DNA from: an uncultured Alphaproteobacteria bacterium
GTDB lineage: Bacteria; Pseudomonadota; Alphaproteobacteria; RF32; CAG-239
Reading direction: 5' to 3'
Assembly: GCA_944391695.1 (NCBI GenBank)
Contig: CALXUO010000022.1
Span: 1 to 57,024, forward strand
Length of the DNA stretch: 57,024 bases
In this document: one piece after another, positions 25,241 to 34,209 of the stretch
Position numbering within the stretch: the first letter of the stretch is position 1
Layout of the letters: every line of letters begins with the position of its first letter
Program-made: the position numbers and the translations under genes
The notes under the pieces: generated by a model
Told to the model about the DNA's origin: nothing
What the model saw: the letters and a program-made list of their open reading frames with translations, nothing else
The model's database searches: none

Positions 25241-26140
25241 ATGTTGTGCAAGCGACTGCTTATGCTTATGTTGATTTTCTTGCTTGGTGCCTGTTCGTCA
25301 GATACCAAAATATTCGGCTATACGCTTTGGGGCGGACCGGATTATTCAACCCGTCCGTCTTCGGTTAGGGTAAAAAAAGGCGACACCCTTTACAGTATTG
25401 CCCGTTCAAACGATGTCCCTATTCGCGAGGTGATTGAAATCAACAGACTAAGACCTCCTTACACCTTAAAAATAGGACAGACAATTAAACTGCCGCGTGC
25501 AAAATACCATATCGTGGCCAAAGGAGATACGCTTTATAATATCTCAAAACGTTATAATGTCGATATGGCAACGCTTAGCCGAACCAATAATTTACGCTCG
25601 CCTTTTACCTTGAAAATCGGGCAAAAATTATTGATGCCGGGCTCTATCGTTACCGCCAAAAAAACAACCGCCTCAGCACCAAAATCTACTTATACACCTA
25701 AAAAAACCCAAACAAAAAACAAATCGCAAAGTTCCTACACCTATGTGCAACCCTCAACCAAGCGCAAGCAGCCTTTTGCTTGGCCGGTTAAAGGACAAGT
25801 TATTTCCAAGTTTGGTCCTATTGCCAAAGGACGCAATAACGACGGTATTAACATCAAAGCACCCAAAGGAACCGTGGTTAAGGCCGCCGACGCCGGAACG
25901 ATTGCTTATGCCGGAAACGAGCTAAAAGGTTTTGGCAACCTTATTTTAATCAAACATAATGACGGATGGGTTACTGCTTATGCTCATAATGACACCTTGA
26001 AAGTACGCAAAGGGCAAAAGGTATCAAAAGGAACGCCGATTGCCACCGTGGGTACAACCGGAGGCGTTGACACTCCGCAGCTTCATTTTGAAACCCGCGC
26101 CGGCAAAAAAGCTCTTAATCCGCTTGCCTACTTAAAATAA
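25241..26140 (+). CDS. nlpD: NlpD-like lipoprotein: two LysM domains and a catalytically inactive LytM/M23 domain
   Basis: 299 residues. Signal and lipobox LGAC, with Cys18. LysM 1 (about 43-86: KKGDTLYSIARS) and LysM 2 (about 89-132) bind peptidoglycan. The M23 domain begins at FAWPVKG. The first metal ligands HxxxD are replaced (RNNDGINI), while AYAHND and LHFE remain, the same pattern as in E. coli NlpD, which does not cut murein but activates amidases for daughter-cell separation. Its neighbours are secretion genes; it has its own leader. Confidence 0.87.
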   Translation: MLCKRLLMLMLIFLLGACSSDTKIFGYTLWGGPDYSTRPSSVRVKKGDTLYSIARSNDVPIREVIEINRLRPPYTLKIGQTIKLPRAKYHIVAKGDTLYNISKRYNVDMATLSRTNNLRSPFTLKIGQKLLMPGSIVTAKKTTASAPKSTYTPKKTQTKNKSQSSYTYVQPSTKRKQPFAWPVKGQVISKFGPIAKGRNNDGINIKAPKGTVVKAADAGTIAYAGNELKGFGNLILIKHNDGWVTAYAHNDTLKVRKGQKVSKGTPIATVGTTGGVDTPQLHFETRAGKKALNPLAYLK

Positions 26141-26255
26141 CATTCTGATTTAAAAAAATATCTTGTGAAATAATAAAATTTTCCCTATATATCAGGTGAG
26201 ATTTGTTTTATATTGCTTTTAATATTTATATTTAATTTTGATATGGAGAGAAAAA

Positions 26256-26579
26256 ATGTTTATTAGCCCTGCGTTTGCACAGGCAGCCGGAACTGCCGCC
26301 TCGGGTTCTTCGCTTACCAGTATGATTGTTCAATTGCTGCTTATCTTTGCTATTTTTTATTTGCTGCTTATCAGGCCGCAACAAAAAAGACTTAAAGAGC
26401 ATGAAGCCAGGTTGAAAGCCATTAAAAAAGGCGACAAGGTTTTGACCGGCGGGGGAATATATGCCAAAATCGTTGAGGCTAAAGAAAACGAAGATGAACT
26501 GAAAGCCGAAATTGCCAATGGTATTACCATTAAAATTTCTCGCGCAACTGTTCGCGATGTTTTGGATGATGAAAAATAA
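26256..26579 (+). CDS. yajC: Sec translocon accessory protein YajC
   Basis: 107 residues from MFISPAFAQ. One membrane helix (about 24-42, ending in FYLLLIRPQQKR, the family mark) is followed by a small basic cytoplasmic domain with GDKVLTGGGIYAKIV. It forms a complex with SecDF-YidC. It lies 18 bases upstream of secD, the usual order. GGAGAGAAAAA precedes the ATG. Confidence 0.95.
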   Translation: MFISPAFAQAAGTAASGSSLTSMIVQLLLIFAIFYLLLIRPQQKRLKEHEARLKAIKKGDKVLTGGGIYAKIVEAKENEDELKAEIANGITIKISRATVRDVLDDEK

Positions 26580-26597
26580 TTTTTAAGGTATAGTCAA

Positions 26598-28142
26598 ATG
26601 TATAAACTATCTAGATCCAGAGTGATTACTATACTTGCCATTTGCTTGGTCGGTGTGTTTTTTGCCGTACCTAATGTGGTCAGTAATAAGGATATGCTGC
26701 CAAGTTGGTGGCAGCCGGTCAATTTAGGGCTTGACTTGCAGGGAGGATCCAACCTTTTGTTGGAAGTTAAGCTTGATGATGTTTTGAAAGAGAGAATGTC
26801 TACCAACGAAGATTCTGTCCGCCAGATTTTGCGTGAAAACAGAATCCGCTATAAAAGCCTTACTTCAAACGAAAACGGCGTTAAAGTCGTTATTGAAAAT
26901 GCCGGCGCAAGAAACAAAGCCATTCCTTTGTTCAGAAAGCTTGATGACGGAATTGTGGTTGACGAAGGAAGCGATGGTGCGTTGCTTATTCATTACAGCG
27001 ATGTGGCACTTAACCAACTAAAAGCCAGGGTGGTAGAACAATCAATTGAGATTGTACGCCGCAGAATTGACGAGCTTGGTACCAAAGAGCCTTTGATTCA
27101 ATCACAAGGCGCTGACCGCATCGTAGTACAATTGCCGGGGCTGCAGAATCCGGAATATGTTAAAGAACTACTGGGCAAAACCGCCAAGATGTCTTTCCAC
27201 CTGGTTGACAGCACGGCCAAGGCCGGTGATGCCAAAAGAGGAAAATTGGGTGGCAAATATAAGCTTGCATATGGCGAAATGGGCGAGCCTTATGTTATTA
27301 CCAGAAAGCCGGTTGTAGGTGGTGAAAATTTGGTTGATGCTCAGCCGTCGTTCCAAGAAGGACAGGCAGTCGTTTCGTTTAAGTTTAATACTCAAGGCGG
27401 CAAGAAGTTCGGCGAAGTTACCAAAAACAATATCGGTGAACGCCTGGCCATTGTATTAGATAATGAAGTTATTTCGGCTCCGGTTATTCAAAGTGCTATT
27501 ATGGGCGGCTCGGGAGTTATTACCGGAAACTTTACTGTTGAATCGGCTAATGATTTGGCCTTGCTGTTACGCTCGGGCGCTTTGCCTGCTCCGCTAGAGG
27601 TGTTGGAAGAGCGTACCGTCGGTGCCGGACTTGGTGCCGATTCAATTAAAGATGGCGTTATAGCCTCTTGTGTCGGTTTGGCAGCGGTAGTTCTGTTTAT
27701 GGTGGCGGCTTATGGCTTGTTTGGTATATTTACTACCGTGGCCGTATTTATGAACCTTATTTTGATGCTTGGCGTTTTGAGTTTGATGGGGGCAACTCTT
27801 ACCCTGCCCGGTATTGCCGGTATTATCTTGACAATCGGTATGGCGGTTGATGCAAACGTGTTGATTTTTGAGAGAATGCGCGAAGAAGTTAAAAACGGGC
27901 GCTCAACTCGTGATGCCGCCGATGCCGGATTTACCGAAGCTTGGGCAACAATCGTCGATTCAAACCTGACAACTTTGGTGGCTGCTTTTGTTTTGTTTTA
28001 TTTCGGAACCGGTCCGGTAAGAGGATTTGCCGTAACTTTGGCAGTTGGTATCGCAACCTCGATGTTTACCTCGGTTACGGTAACGCGTTTAATCATTACC
28101 GCTTGGTTGATGAAATACAAACCGACAAAATTGCCGATTTAA
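26598..28142 (+). CDS. secD: protein translocase subunit SecD
   Basis: An inner-membrane proton-driven subunit that helps pull preproteins through SecYEG. 514 residues: membrane helix 1 at 9-27, a large periplasmic P1 domain (about 30-330) beginning LGLDLQGGSNLLLEV, then five helices with the TIGMAVDANVLIFERMREE motif holding the proton-relay Asp. Length is normal for alphaproteobacteria. Confidence 0.96.
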   Translation: MYKLSRSRVITILAICLVGVFFAVPNVVSNKDMLPSWWQPVNLGLDLQGGSNLLLEVKLDDVLKERMSTNEDSVRQILRENRIRYKSLTSNENGVKVVIENAGARNKAIPLFRKLDDGIVVDEGSDGALLIHYSDVALNQLKARVVEQSIEIVRRRIDELGTKEPLIQSQGADRIVVQLPGLQNPEYVKELLGKTAKMSFHLVDSTAKAGDAKRGKLGGKYKLAYGEMGEPYVITRKPVVGGENLVDAQPSFQEGQAVVSFKFNTQGGKKFGEVTKNNIGERLAIVLDNEVISAPVIQSAIMGGSGVITGNFTVESANDLALLLRSGALPAPLEVLEERTVGAGLGADSIKDGVIASCVGLAAVVLFMVAAYGLFGIFTTVAVFMNLILMLGVLSLMGATLTLPGIAGIILTIGMAVDANVLIFERMREEVKNGRSTRDAADAGFTEAWATIVDSNLTTLVAAFVLFYFGTGPVRGFAVTLAVGIATSMFTSVTVTRLIITAWLMKYKPTKLPI

Positions 28143-28167
28143 TAAGAATTTATAAGGATTAGAAAAG

Positions 28168-29103
28168 ATGATGAAATTATTTCAATGGGTAACCAAAGAT
28201 ACCAATATTGATTTTATGAAATCAAAAAACATTACTTATGCAATATCGGCAACTTTGTTAATCTTGTCTATTATTTGCATAGTATTTAAGGGATTTAACT
28301 TCGGAATTGATTTTTCCGGTGGTATTTTGATGGAAATCAAGTCTGATAAGGTTATTGATGTGGAGCAAATGCGCAAAGATTTGAGCCATTTGGACATTGA
28401 TGATCTTAATTTGCAGGCCATGGGCGAGGACGGGACTGAGCTTGTTATCAGGGCTCAGGCTAAAGAATTAGACGAAAAGGCCCAGATGAATGTGGTTAAT
28501 CAAATTAAAGAAACTTTGGGTTCAGCTTATGAATACAGAAGAATCGATTTGGTCGGACCGCAGGTTGGAGGCGAGCTGAAAAAAGACGGCGTTATTGCCT
28601 CGGTGATTGCGATTTTGGCGATTACCGCTTATATCTGGTTTAGATTCGAGTGGCAATTTGCACTGGGTGCCATTTTGGGTTTGGTACACGACGTGATTGT
28701 TACGGTTGGTCTGCTGTCTTTGTTTCAGATGGATTTTAGCTTAACCACCGTGGCAGCGATTTTGACTTTGGCCGGTTATTCGGTTAACGATACGGTAGTT
28801 ACTTATGACCGCATCAGAGAAAACTTGCGCAAATACAAGAAGATGAAACAGGTGGATTTGTTGAACAAAAGTATCAATGATATTTTGTCGCGCACCATTT
28901 TGACCGGATTAACAACTTTGTTTGCCGCTTTGGCCTTGTTGATATGGGGTGGTGATACGTTGCGCAGCTTTGCTTTCACCATTTTCTTTGGGGTTATTAT
29001 TGGTACATATTCTTCTATTTATGTGTCGACGGTGTTCTTATCTTTGTTTGATTTGAGGGCATCGCAAAATGAGGAAACTATAAATCCGTTCGGTAATGCT
29101 TAA
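28168..29103 (+). CDS. secF: protein translocase subunit SecF
   Basis: Partner of SecD. 311 residues: first helix at about 20-40, GFNFGIDFSGGILMEI at the entry to the small periplasmic domain, then helices with LAGYSVNDTVVTYDRIREN, the SecF equivalent of the SecD proton motif. It begins 25 bases after secD; two adjacent ATGs make the start uncertain by one residue. Confidence 0.96.
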   Translation: MMKLFQWVTKDTNIDFMKSKNITYAISATLLILSIICIVFKGFNFGIDFSGGILMEIKSDKVIDVEQMRKDLSHLDIDDLNLQAMGEDGTELVIRAQAKELDEKAQMNVVNQIKETLGSAYEYRRIDLVGPQVGGELKKDGVIASVIAILAITAYIWFRFEWQFALGAILGLVHDVIVTVGLLSLFQMDFSLTTVAAILTLAGYSVNDTVVTYDRIRENLRKYKKMKQVDLLNKSINDILSRTILTGLTTLFAALALLIWGGDTLRSFAFTIFFGVIIGTYSSIYVSTVFLSLFDLRASQNEETINPFGNA

Positions 29104-29120
29104 AAAAGGGGTGATGTCTT

Positions 29121-29921
29121 ATGGCTAAGACGGCTTGGAAACCTGGAACAATGTTATTTCCCGTGCCACCGGTTATGGTTACTTGCGGCACGGTAAAAAA
29201 GCCCAATGTGCTGACAATTGCCTGGACCGGAATTGTTAATTCCGAGCCGCCTTTGACCTATATTTCGGTACGCAAAAGCCGCTTTTCTCATCCTTTGATT
29301 GAAAAGAAAAAGGAATTTGTAATTAATTTGGTTAATTTGCCGCTGGCTAAGGCTTGTGATTTTTGCGGGGTAAAATCCGGCAAAACAACCGACAAATTTA
29401 AAGAGATGAATTTGGAGTTGGAGCCGGCGCAAAAAGTTAAAATCCCGATGTTGAAAGCTGCTCCGATATCCTTGGAATGCAAAGTTATAGAGAAAAAAGA
29501 ATTTGCCACTCATGATATGTTTTTGGCCGAGATTGTTAATGTCAATGTCGATGCAAAATATATTGAAGATGATGGGCGTTTGGCCATTGAAAAAATGGGA
29601 TTGGTTGCTTTTGCACACGGAAGATATTATACTTTGGGCCGTGATTTGGGAGCATTTGGCTTCTCGGTTGACAAAACCAAAGAAAACAAAACCAAGCCTC
29701 GCAAATCAAAATTTATGGAAATATTAAAAATAGAAGAACAGATAAAAGACGGAACGCTTAAAATAAAAGAAAAGAAAAAATCATTGCAAAAAGCTATTAC
29801 CTCTCACAAAGGAGACAGAAAATATCGGGATAAGAAAAAGAAATCGCAAGGTTTTCTGAAACCAAAAGGAAAAACTTGGTTTAGGAAAAAGGTAAAACCA
29901 ACCAAAAAAGCCGCATCTTAA
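29121..29921 (+). CDS. flavin reductase family protein with a Lys-rich C-terminal tail
   Basis: 266 residues. Residues about 5-180 form an FMN-binding split barrel of the flavin-reductase-like family: PVMVTCGTVKKPNVLTIAWT, SVRKSRFSHPLI, FVINLVNLPLAKACDFCG. These reduce or bind flavins in the cytoplasm. The last 80 residues are an unusual Lys-rich tail, likely disordered, that could bind RNA or membranes (inference). It follows secF by 17 bases with a strong GGGGTGATG-type site, so it is the last gene of the sec operon. Confidence 0.75.
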   Translation: MAKTAWKPGTMLFPVPPVMVTCGTVKKPNVLTIAWTGIVNSEPPLTYISVRKSRFSHPLIEKKKEFVINLVNLPLAKACDFCGVKSGKTTDKFKEMNLELEPAQKVKIPMLKAAPISLECKVIEKKEFATHDMFLAEIVNVNVDAKYIEDDGRLAIEKMGLVAFAHGRYYTLGRDLGAFGFSVDKTKENKTKPRKSKFMEILKIEEQIKDGTLKIKEKKKSLQKAITSHKGDRKYRDKKKKSQGFLKPKGKTWFRKKVKPTKKAAS

Positions 29922-29937
29922 ATATGCGTTTTTTTAT
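29904..29937. terminator. short terminator after the flavin reductase
   Basis: CGCAT-N7-ATGCG (29912-29928) followed by TTTTTTTATTT. The stem is short; AAAAAAG upstream could extend it and serve the opposite strand. Confidence 0.55.
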
Positions 29938-30474
29938 TTAGTCAATGCTATCTTCATCGGATAAAATAACCACATTATGCTCTAATATGGCATATAGCCC
30001 TTCCATAACACTGGGAACAAATTTGTTGGCTTTGAGCAACTGTTTTATCTCAGCATAGCTTGCCCATTTGACATCTTCAACCTCGGATTTTTGCAAAGAT
30101 AGTTTTTCCAAATTTATGTCTTGGCGGATAAGATAGACATCAGCTATGGTGTTTTGATGGCGAATAAAGCTATAAACAAGCTCGGCCTTACCAATATCAG
30201 GGATAATACCTAATTCTTCCTCAACCTCTCGAATAAAGGCCTGAAAACTGTCCTCGCCTTTGAGAACCGCGCCGCCGGCAGATTGCGCCCAAAGACCGGG
30301 ATAGGCCTTCTTGGAAAGAGAGCGTTTTTGGATTAGAATCTGGTTTTTGTTATTAATAAACCACACATCAACAGCTAGATGATATTCGCCGGGGGCAAGC
30401 ATATCTTGAGCATCGCGACAAATAACTTTGCCGGTTAAATTGCGCTTGGCATCATAAATATCCCAATACTCCAT
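29938..30474 (-). CDS. Nudix hydrolase (IDI/YfcD-like)
   Basis: 178 residues from MEYWDIYDAKR. The Nudix box runs from GAVLKGEDS to REVEEELGI, with all required Gly, Arg and Glu. The beginning (DIYDAKRNLTGK), then HLAVDVWFINNKNQILIQKRS, resembles the isopentenyl-diphosphate isomerase-like branch, whose members hydrolyse nucleotide derivatives. GGGGGAG precedes the chosen ATG (30472-30474); a longer upstream frame lacks support. Transcribed alone. Confidence 0.87.
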   Translation of the reverse strand: MEYWDIYDAKRNLTGKVICRDAQDMLAPGEYHLAVDVWFINNKNQILIQKRSLSKKAYPGLWAQSAGGAVLKGEDSFQAFIREVEEELGIIPDIGKAELVYSFIRHQNTIADVYLIRQDINLEKLSLQKSEVEDVKWASYAEIKQLLKANKFVPSVMEGLYAILEHNVVILSDEDSID

Positions 30475-30634
30475 TGCTCCCCCTTTGATAGCAAGTTTAG
30501 AGCAAAAATTATCTTTTAGCAACGCTTATTTGCTTAATAATAAATTTGGCAAGCATCAACGGATGAAATTTTTTATATAATTTATCTTATTGAAAATACT
30601 TATCTTTTATATTTTTTTGAAAATTATTTGGGCA

Positions 30635-30657
30635 TTTAAGCAAACCTTAAGTTTAAG
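30635..30657 (+). promoter_or_regulatory. direct-repeat operator of the qseBC-like operon
   Basis: TTTAAG-CAAAC-CTTAAG spaced by 11 bp, directly followed by TTTAAG. The PmrA/QseB branch of response regulators binds CTTAAG-N5-CTTAAG-type repeats, so this is a likely autoregulatory site about 70 bases before the ygiW-like start codon. Confidence 0.55.
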
Positions 30658-30724
30658 ATGTTGAATTAGAGTTGTAAGCAACAAAAGTCTAAATTAACAT
30701 TTATTGATATAAAGGAGAAAAAAC

Positions 30725-31096
30725 ATGAAAAAATTAGCAATGGTTTCGGCTTTGGCCTTGGTTCTGGGAATATCAGGCAATGCTTTGGCGCAACAAAATT
30801 TCGGCGCGGCCAATCAGGGAGGATACACCGGCCCCACAATCGCTTCGGTTAGTGTGGCAGAGGCTTTAAAGTTGGGCGATGATGCTCCGGTAGTATTACA
30901 AGGCAAAATCGAGAAAAATTTGGGTGGTGAAAAATATTTGTTTACGGATAACACCGGCTCGGTTACAATCGAGATTGACGATGATGACTGGAGAGGTCTG
31001 AGTGTCAACGAAAAAGATACGGTTGAAATCAGAGGCGAGGTTGACAAAGATTTTATGAATTTTGAAATTGATGTTGACTCAATTACCAAGAAATAA
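30725..31096 (+). CDS. ygiW: YgiW/YdeI-family (BOF) periplasmic OB-fold protein
   Basis: 123 residues: signal peptide 1-22 (ending ALA), then an OB fold with SVAEALKLGDDAPVVLQGKIE, KYLFTDNTGSVTIEIDDDDW and the closing DTVEIRGEVDKD. Relatives are stress-induced periplasmic proteins. In E. coli ygiW lies beside qseBC, and in other bacteria it is the first gene of a ygiW-qseBC operon; here the same three-gene order is seen on one strand. AAGGAG precedes the ATG. Confidence 0.87.
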   Translation: MKKLAMVSALALVLGISGNALAQQNFGAANQGGYTGPTIASVSVAEALKLGDDAPVVLQGKIEKNLGGEKYLFTDNTGSVTIEIDDDDWRGLSVNEKDTVEIRGEVDKDFMNFEIDVDSITKK

Positions 31097-31110
31097 AAAG
31101 GAATAAAAAA

Positions 31111-31767
31111 ATGCGCATTCTTTTGGCCGAAGATGACAGGCTGATTGGCGACGGACTTAATATCGGGCTTTCTAAACTGGGATTTAGCGTTGATTGGTTC
31201 CAAGACGGTGAAGAGGCTTTTGAGGCCTTGTTCCAAGCCCCTTATGACGCCGTGGTGCTTGATCTGGGTTTGCCCGGTAAAGACGGGCTTAGCATCCTAA
31301 AAGAATGGCGCTTGCAAAAACGCAAAGAGCCGGTTTTGATTTTGACGGCGCGCGGCGATGTTGATCAGAGAGTGATTGGCTTGGACAGCGGTGCAGATGA
31401 CTATTTGGCCAAGCCTTTTGCTCTAACCGAAGTGGCCGCAAGAATTAAAGCGCTTATCAGGCGTTATAATGACAAAATGGAACCGGTGGTAAAAATAAAA
31501 AACATTACCTATTACCCCGAGACCAAAAAAGTTGAATCTTCCGGCAAAGAGGTTGTGTTGTCGCCCAAAGAACTGCAGCTCTTGGAATTGCTGATGCTTA
31601 ACCGCAACAAAGTATTGCAAAAGAGTGTTATTGAAGAAAAACTTTATGCCTGGGACAATGATGTATCAAGCAACGCAGTTGAAGTGCATGTACATCATTT
31701 GCGCAAAAAACTGGGCAAAGATATTATCAAGACCATAAACAAAATCGGCTATATGGTGGAGGGATGA
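31111..31767 (+). CDS. qseB: OmpR/PhoB-type response regulator, QseB-like
   Basis: 218 residues. Receiver domain 1-115 with the acidic pair EDD (7-9), phospho-acceptor Asp51 in VVLDLGLPG and Lys101 in LAKPF. The winged-helix DNA-binding domain follows (about 125-218: LSPKELQLLELLM, then VEVHVHHLRKKLG). It lies 14 bases after the ygiW-like gene, and its stop overlaps the kinase start. The nearest relatives by eye are QseB/PmrA. Confidence 0.9.
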   Translation: MRILLAEDDRLIGDGLNIGLSKLGFSVDWFQDGEEAFEALFQAPYDAVVLDLGLPGKDGLSILKEWRLQKRKEPVLILTARGDVDQRVIGLDSGADDYLAKPFALTEVAARIKALIRRYNDKMEPVVKIKNITYYPETKKVESSGKEVVLSPKELQLLELLMLNRNKVLQKSVIEEKLYAWDNDVSSNAVEVHVHHLRKKLGKDIIKTINKIGYMVEG

Positions 31768-33113
31768 TGAAAAATTTGTCGCTTAAATTACGGCTTATTA
31801 TTTCGTTTTTGATTATTGCCGCGGTCGTGTGGTCGGCCTCTGGCTTTTTGGCATGGAATGAAAGCAAAGAGCAAGCTGACGAATTTTTTGACACCTATCA
31901 GTTGATGTTGGCGCGTCAACTTTCGGCTGCAGATTGGCAAAATATTAAGCCTGATACTCAAAAAAATATTGATGACATTATCGATGATCTAGAAGACGAC
32001 GGAGACGAAGAAGACGAGGCAATCGGCTTTGCCGTGTTTGACAAACAGGGCAAAATGATTTTTCACGACAACGAAAACGGAAAATATTTTGTATATAATC
32101 CGGCATCGGGGTTTATTAATCAGCCTTTGGGCCGCAAAAAAGATATGTGGCGGATGGTGTGGATGGAAAGCAGTGACGGCAAATATATGATTGCCGTCGG
32201 TCAAGAACTGGAATATCGCGATGAGGTTGCGCTGGAAATGGTTGAGGAAACCTTTGTTCCGTGGGTGTGCGGGTTGGCGGTGTTGTTCTTGGCCATTATT
32301 ATATTAATCAGCAAAGAGTTTCGGCCGTTAAAAAAATTGGCTTATGATTTGACGGCACGAAAACCCGATGATTTATCGCCTTTGAGTGAGGAATGCGTGC
32401 CGCAAGAAATTTTGCCTCTGGTTAAGGCAATGAATAATTTACTTAAAAAAATTGCCGAAATGCTGAAACGCGAGCGCAGCTTTATTGCCGATTCTGCTCA
32501 TGAGCTGAGAAGCCCGTTGACCGCGCTTAAAGTGCAATTGGATGTGGCGGAAATGGCCGATGATGACAGGCCTACGCAACAACAGGCCTTGAAAAATTTG
32601 CGCGAGGGAATCGAGCGCTCGAGCCGCTTGGTGGAGCAATTGCTGGCTTTGTCAAAACTGGAATCGGGCAATGCATCAGGTGAAGATGAAGAGCTAAATT
32701 GGGAACTTCTTATCGGCAATGCGATTGAAGAACAACAGTCAAGCGCAAAGCTTAAAAATATAGCTTTTACCACCGACATCAAAAAACCAGAATTCGTACA
32801 ACATGGGCAAAGTTTTTTGTGGGCATTGCTATTGCGCAATTTGCTGGATAATGCCGTACGCTATAGCGGCGAAGGAGCCGATATCACTCTTGAAATAAAT
32901 GAAAAATCCCTCACTTGCCGCAACAATAAAGTTAAGGTTGAGAAAGAGCTTTTGGCACGCTTAGGTGAAAGATTTTTCAGGCCGGCGGGGCAAAAAGCCC
33001 AAGGCAGCGGGCTTGGCTTATCAATCGTTGAAAAAATTGCCGCTCTGCACGGATGTAGCGTTGAATATAACGCAGACGACGATGTCTTTTCGGTTATAAT
33101 AACCAAAAAGTAA
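31764..33113 (+). CDS. qseC: QseC-like sensor histidine kinase lacking the G1 ATP box
   Basis: 449 residues: membrane helices at about 10-30 and 165-182 around a periplasmic sensor domain with an acidic patch (76-85), then HAMP-like and DHp regions with phospho-His246 in DSAHELRSPLTALK. The N box is LLRNLLDNAVRYS (N363), and the ending GERFFRPAGQ then GSGLGLSIV closely resembles QseC. Where the G1 box DNGPG should lie (about 385-391) it reads CRNNKVKV, so the ATP-contacting Asp is missing. It may act mainly as a phosphatase or bind ATP unusually. Confidence 0.88.
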   Translation: MMKNLSLKLRLIISFLIIAAVVWSASGFLAWNESKEQADEFFDTYQLMLARQLSAADWQNIKPDTQKNIDDIIDDLEDDGDEEDEAIGFAVFDKQGKMIFHDNENGKYFVYNPASGFINQPLGRKKDMWRMVWMESSDGKYMIAVGQELEYRDEVALEMVEETFVPWVCGLAVLFLAIIILISKEFRPLKKLAYDLTARKPDDLSPLSEECVPQEILPLVKAMNNLLKKIAEMLKRERSFIADSAHELRSPLTALKVQLDVAEMADDDRPTQQQALKNLREGIERSSRLVEQLLALSKLESGNASGEDEELNWELLIGNAIEEQQSSAKLKNIAFTTDIKKPEFVQHGQSFLWALLLRNLLDNAVRYSGEGADITLEINEKSLTCRNNKVKVEKELLARLGERFFRPAGQKAQGSGLGLSIVEKIAALHGCSVEYNADDDVFSVIITKK

Positions 33114-33118
33114 AAGCC

Positions 33119-33715
33119 TTAAGCAAAAATTTTTACTCTCTCATCAAGCGGCAAAAAGTCTTTGTCATCGGCTTGAGCTTTGATGGCACCAAAGGGCATT
33201 TGGCTCATAAGAATCCAAGATGAAGGCAGTTGCCAATATGATTTGACATCATCATCAATTAGGGGATTGTAATGTTGCAGCGAGGCTCCGATATTATTGG
33301 CTGATAATGCCGTCCAGACCATATATTGCAACATACCTGACGACTGGTATGAATATTTGGCAAAAGCTTCTTTATACAAAGGAAATTTATTTTCAAGCTC
33401 GGTTATAACCTCTTGATCCTCAAAAAACAATATTGTGCCGGCTCCGGCGGCAAAAGAGGCAATCTTGTTTGCGGTTTGGGCAAATTTATCGGCCGGTGTC
33501 AATGAACGCAAATGCTCCAAGACCATATGCCAAAATTTTTGATTTTCTTTATCAAACAAAATGACCACTCTTGCGCTTTGCGAGTTAAACGCCGAGGGGG
33601 CATATTTGACGCAATCGCCGATTATGGATGAAATTTGAGCCTGACTTAATTTGACCTTGCGGCCAAGAGAATAAATCGACCGGCGGTTTTTGAATGTTTC
33701 GATAATATCGGTCAT
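33119..33715 (-). CDS. nitroreductase family protein
   Basis: 198 residues with the FMN-dependent nitroreductase layout: MTDIIETFKNRRSIYSLG at the start, APSAFNSQSARVVILF (FMN-phosphate contact), a middle GMLQYMVWTALSANNIGASLQHYN, and the ending MPFGAIKAQADDKDFLPLDERV. It probably reduces quinones or nitro compounds with NAD(P)H. It is convergent with the kinase gene, 5 bases apart with no terminator between. Confidence 0.87.
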   Translation of the reverse strand: MTDIIETFKNRRSIYSLGRKVKLSQAQISSIIGDCVKYAPSAFNSQSARVVILFDKENQKFWHMVLEHLRSLTPADKFAQTANKIASFAAGAGTILFFEDQEVITELENKFPLYKEAFAKYSYQSSGMLQYMVWTALSANNIGASLQHYNPLIDDDVKSYWQLPSSWILMSQMPFGAIKAQADDKDFLPLDERVKIFA

Positions 33716-33827
33716 GGTGGTGCCTCCTGCTTTTTTAAATAAAATTCGTTTGTAAAAATTACAAGGCTTTTATATAAAAAGCTGTTGCATTAAAAAATTT
33801 TTGTGCTAAATATTTATCCAATGTTTG

Positions 33828-33875
33828 CGGGACTTAAGTTCAGCTGAGGTAAAAGCGCTTGCATGGGGCCGGAGG
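33828..33875 (+). pseudogene. truncated copy of tRNA-Pro
   Basis: The sequence CGGGACTTAAGTTCAGC and then GCGCTTGCATGGGG nearly repeats the first 40 bases of the intact tRNA-Pro at 34091; it then jumps to CCGGAGG, matching the tRNA variable-loop region. The 3' half is missing. A further fragment AAGAAGTCGGAGG lies at 34034-34046. The rest of 33716-34090 has no convincing gene. Confidence 0.65.
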
Positions 33876-33877
33876 CA

Positions 33878-33904
33878 AAAAAACGTTCCGGTGAAACGTT
33901 TTTT
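33878..33904. terminator. hairpin after the truncated tRNA copy
   Basis: Perfect arms AAAAAACGTT/AACGTTTTTT around a 7-base loop, giving a U-tract for either strand. Confidence 0.6.
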
Positions 33905-34090
33905 AACGACGGACGATGTTTTGTTATTTGGTTGGCAAACGACAAGTTTGCACAAACAAAGTTAAAAAACGAGTGACCGCAGCGAGTTGGCGATTGGCTT
34001 TTGCTTCAAAAGGCAGAGCCTTACGAGCCAGACAAGAAGTCGGAGGAAGACTTCTTGCAGGAGATAAAAAATTATTGTAGGTTATATGTG

Positions 34091-34167
34091 CGGGACGTAG
34101 TTCAGCCTGGTAGAGCGCTTGCATGGGGTGCAAGAAGTCGGAGGTTCAAATCCTCTCGTCCCGACCA
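34091..34167 (+). tRNA. tRNA-Pro (anticodon GGG)
   Basis: 77 bases including an encoded CCA. Acceptor CGGGACG/CGTCCCG, anticodon stem CTTGC/GCAAG with loop ATGGGGT (anticodon GGG), T-arm GGAGG-TTCAAAT-CCTCT. It is followed by a terminator hairpin at 34173-34199. Confidence 0.95.
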
Positions 34168-34209
34168 TATATAAAACACCTGTCTGACACAGGTGTTTTA
34201 TATATGGAG
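34152..34209 (+). repeat. direct repeat, copy 1: tRNA-Pro 3' end plus terminator
   Basis: 58 bases from CCTCTCGTCCCGACCA through the hairpin AAAACACCTGT/ACAGGTGTTTT to TATATGGAG. It is repeated at 34331-34388 with one difference. Duplicated tRNA 3' ends are the typical trace of site-specific integration. Confidence 0.9.

Noticed and set aside
33924..34133. A minus-strand frame upstream of tRNA-Pro
   Set aside because: It covers tRNA fragments and hairpins; no ribosome site and no family likeness.
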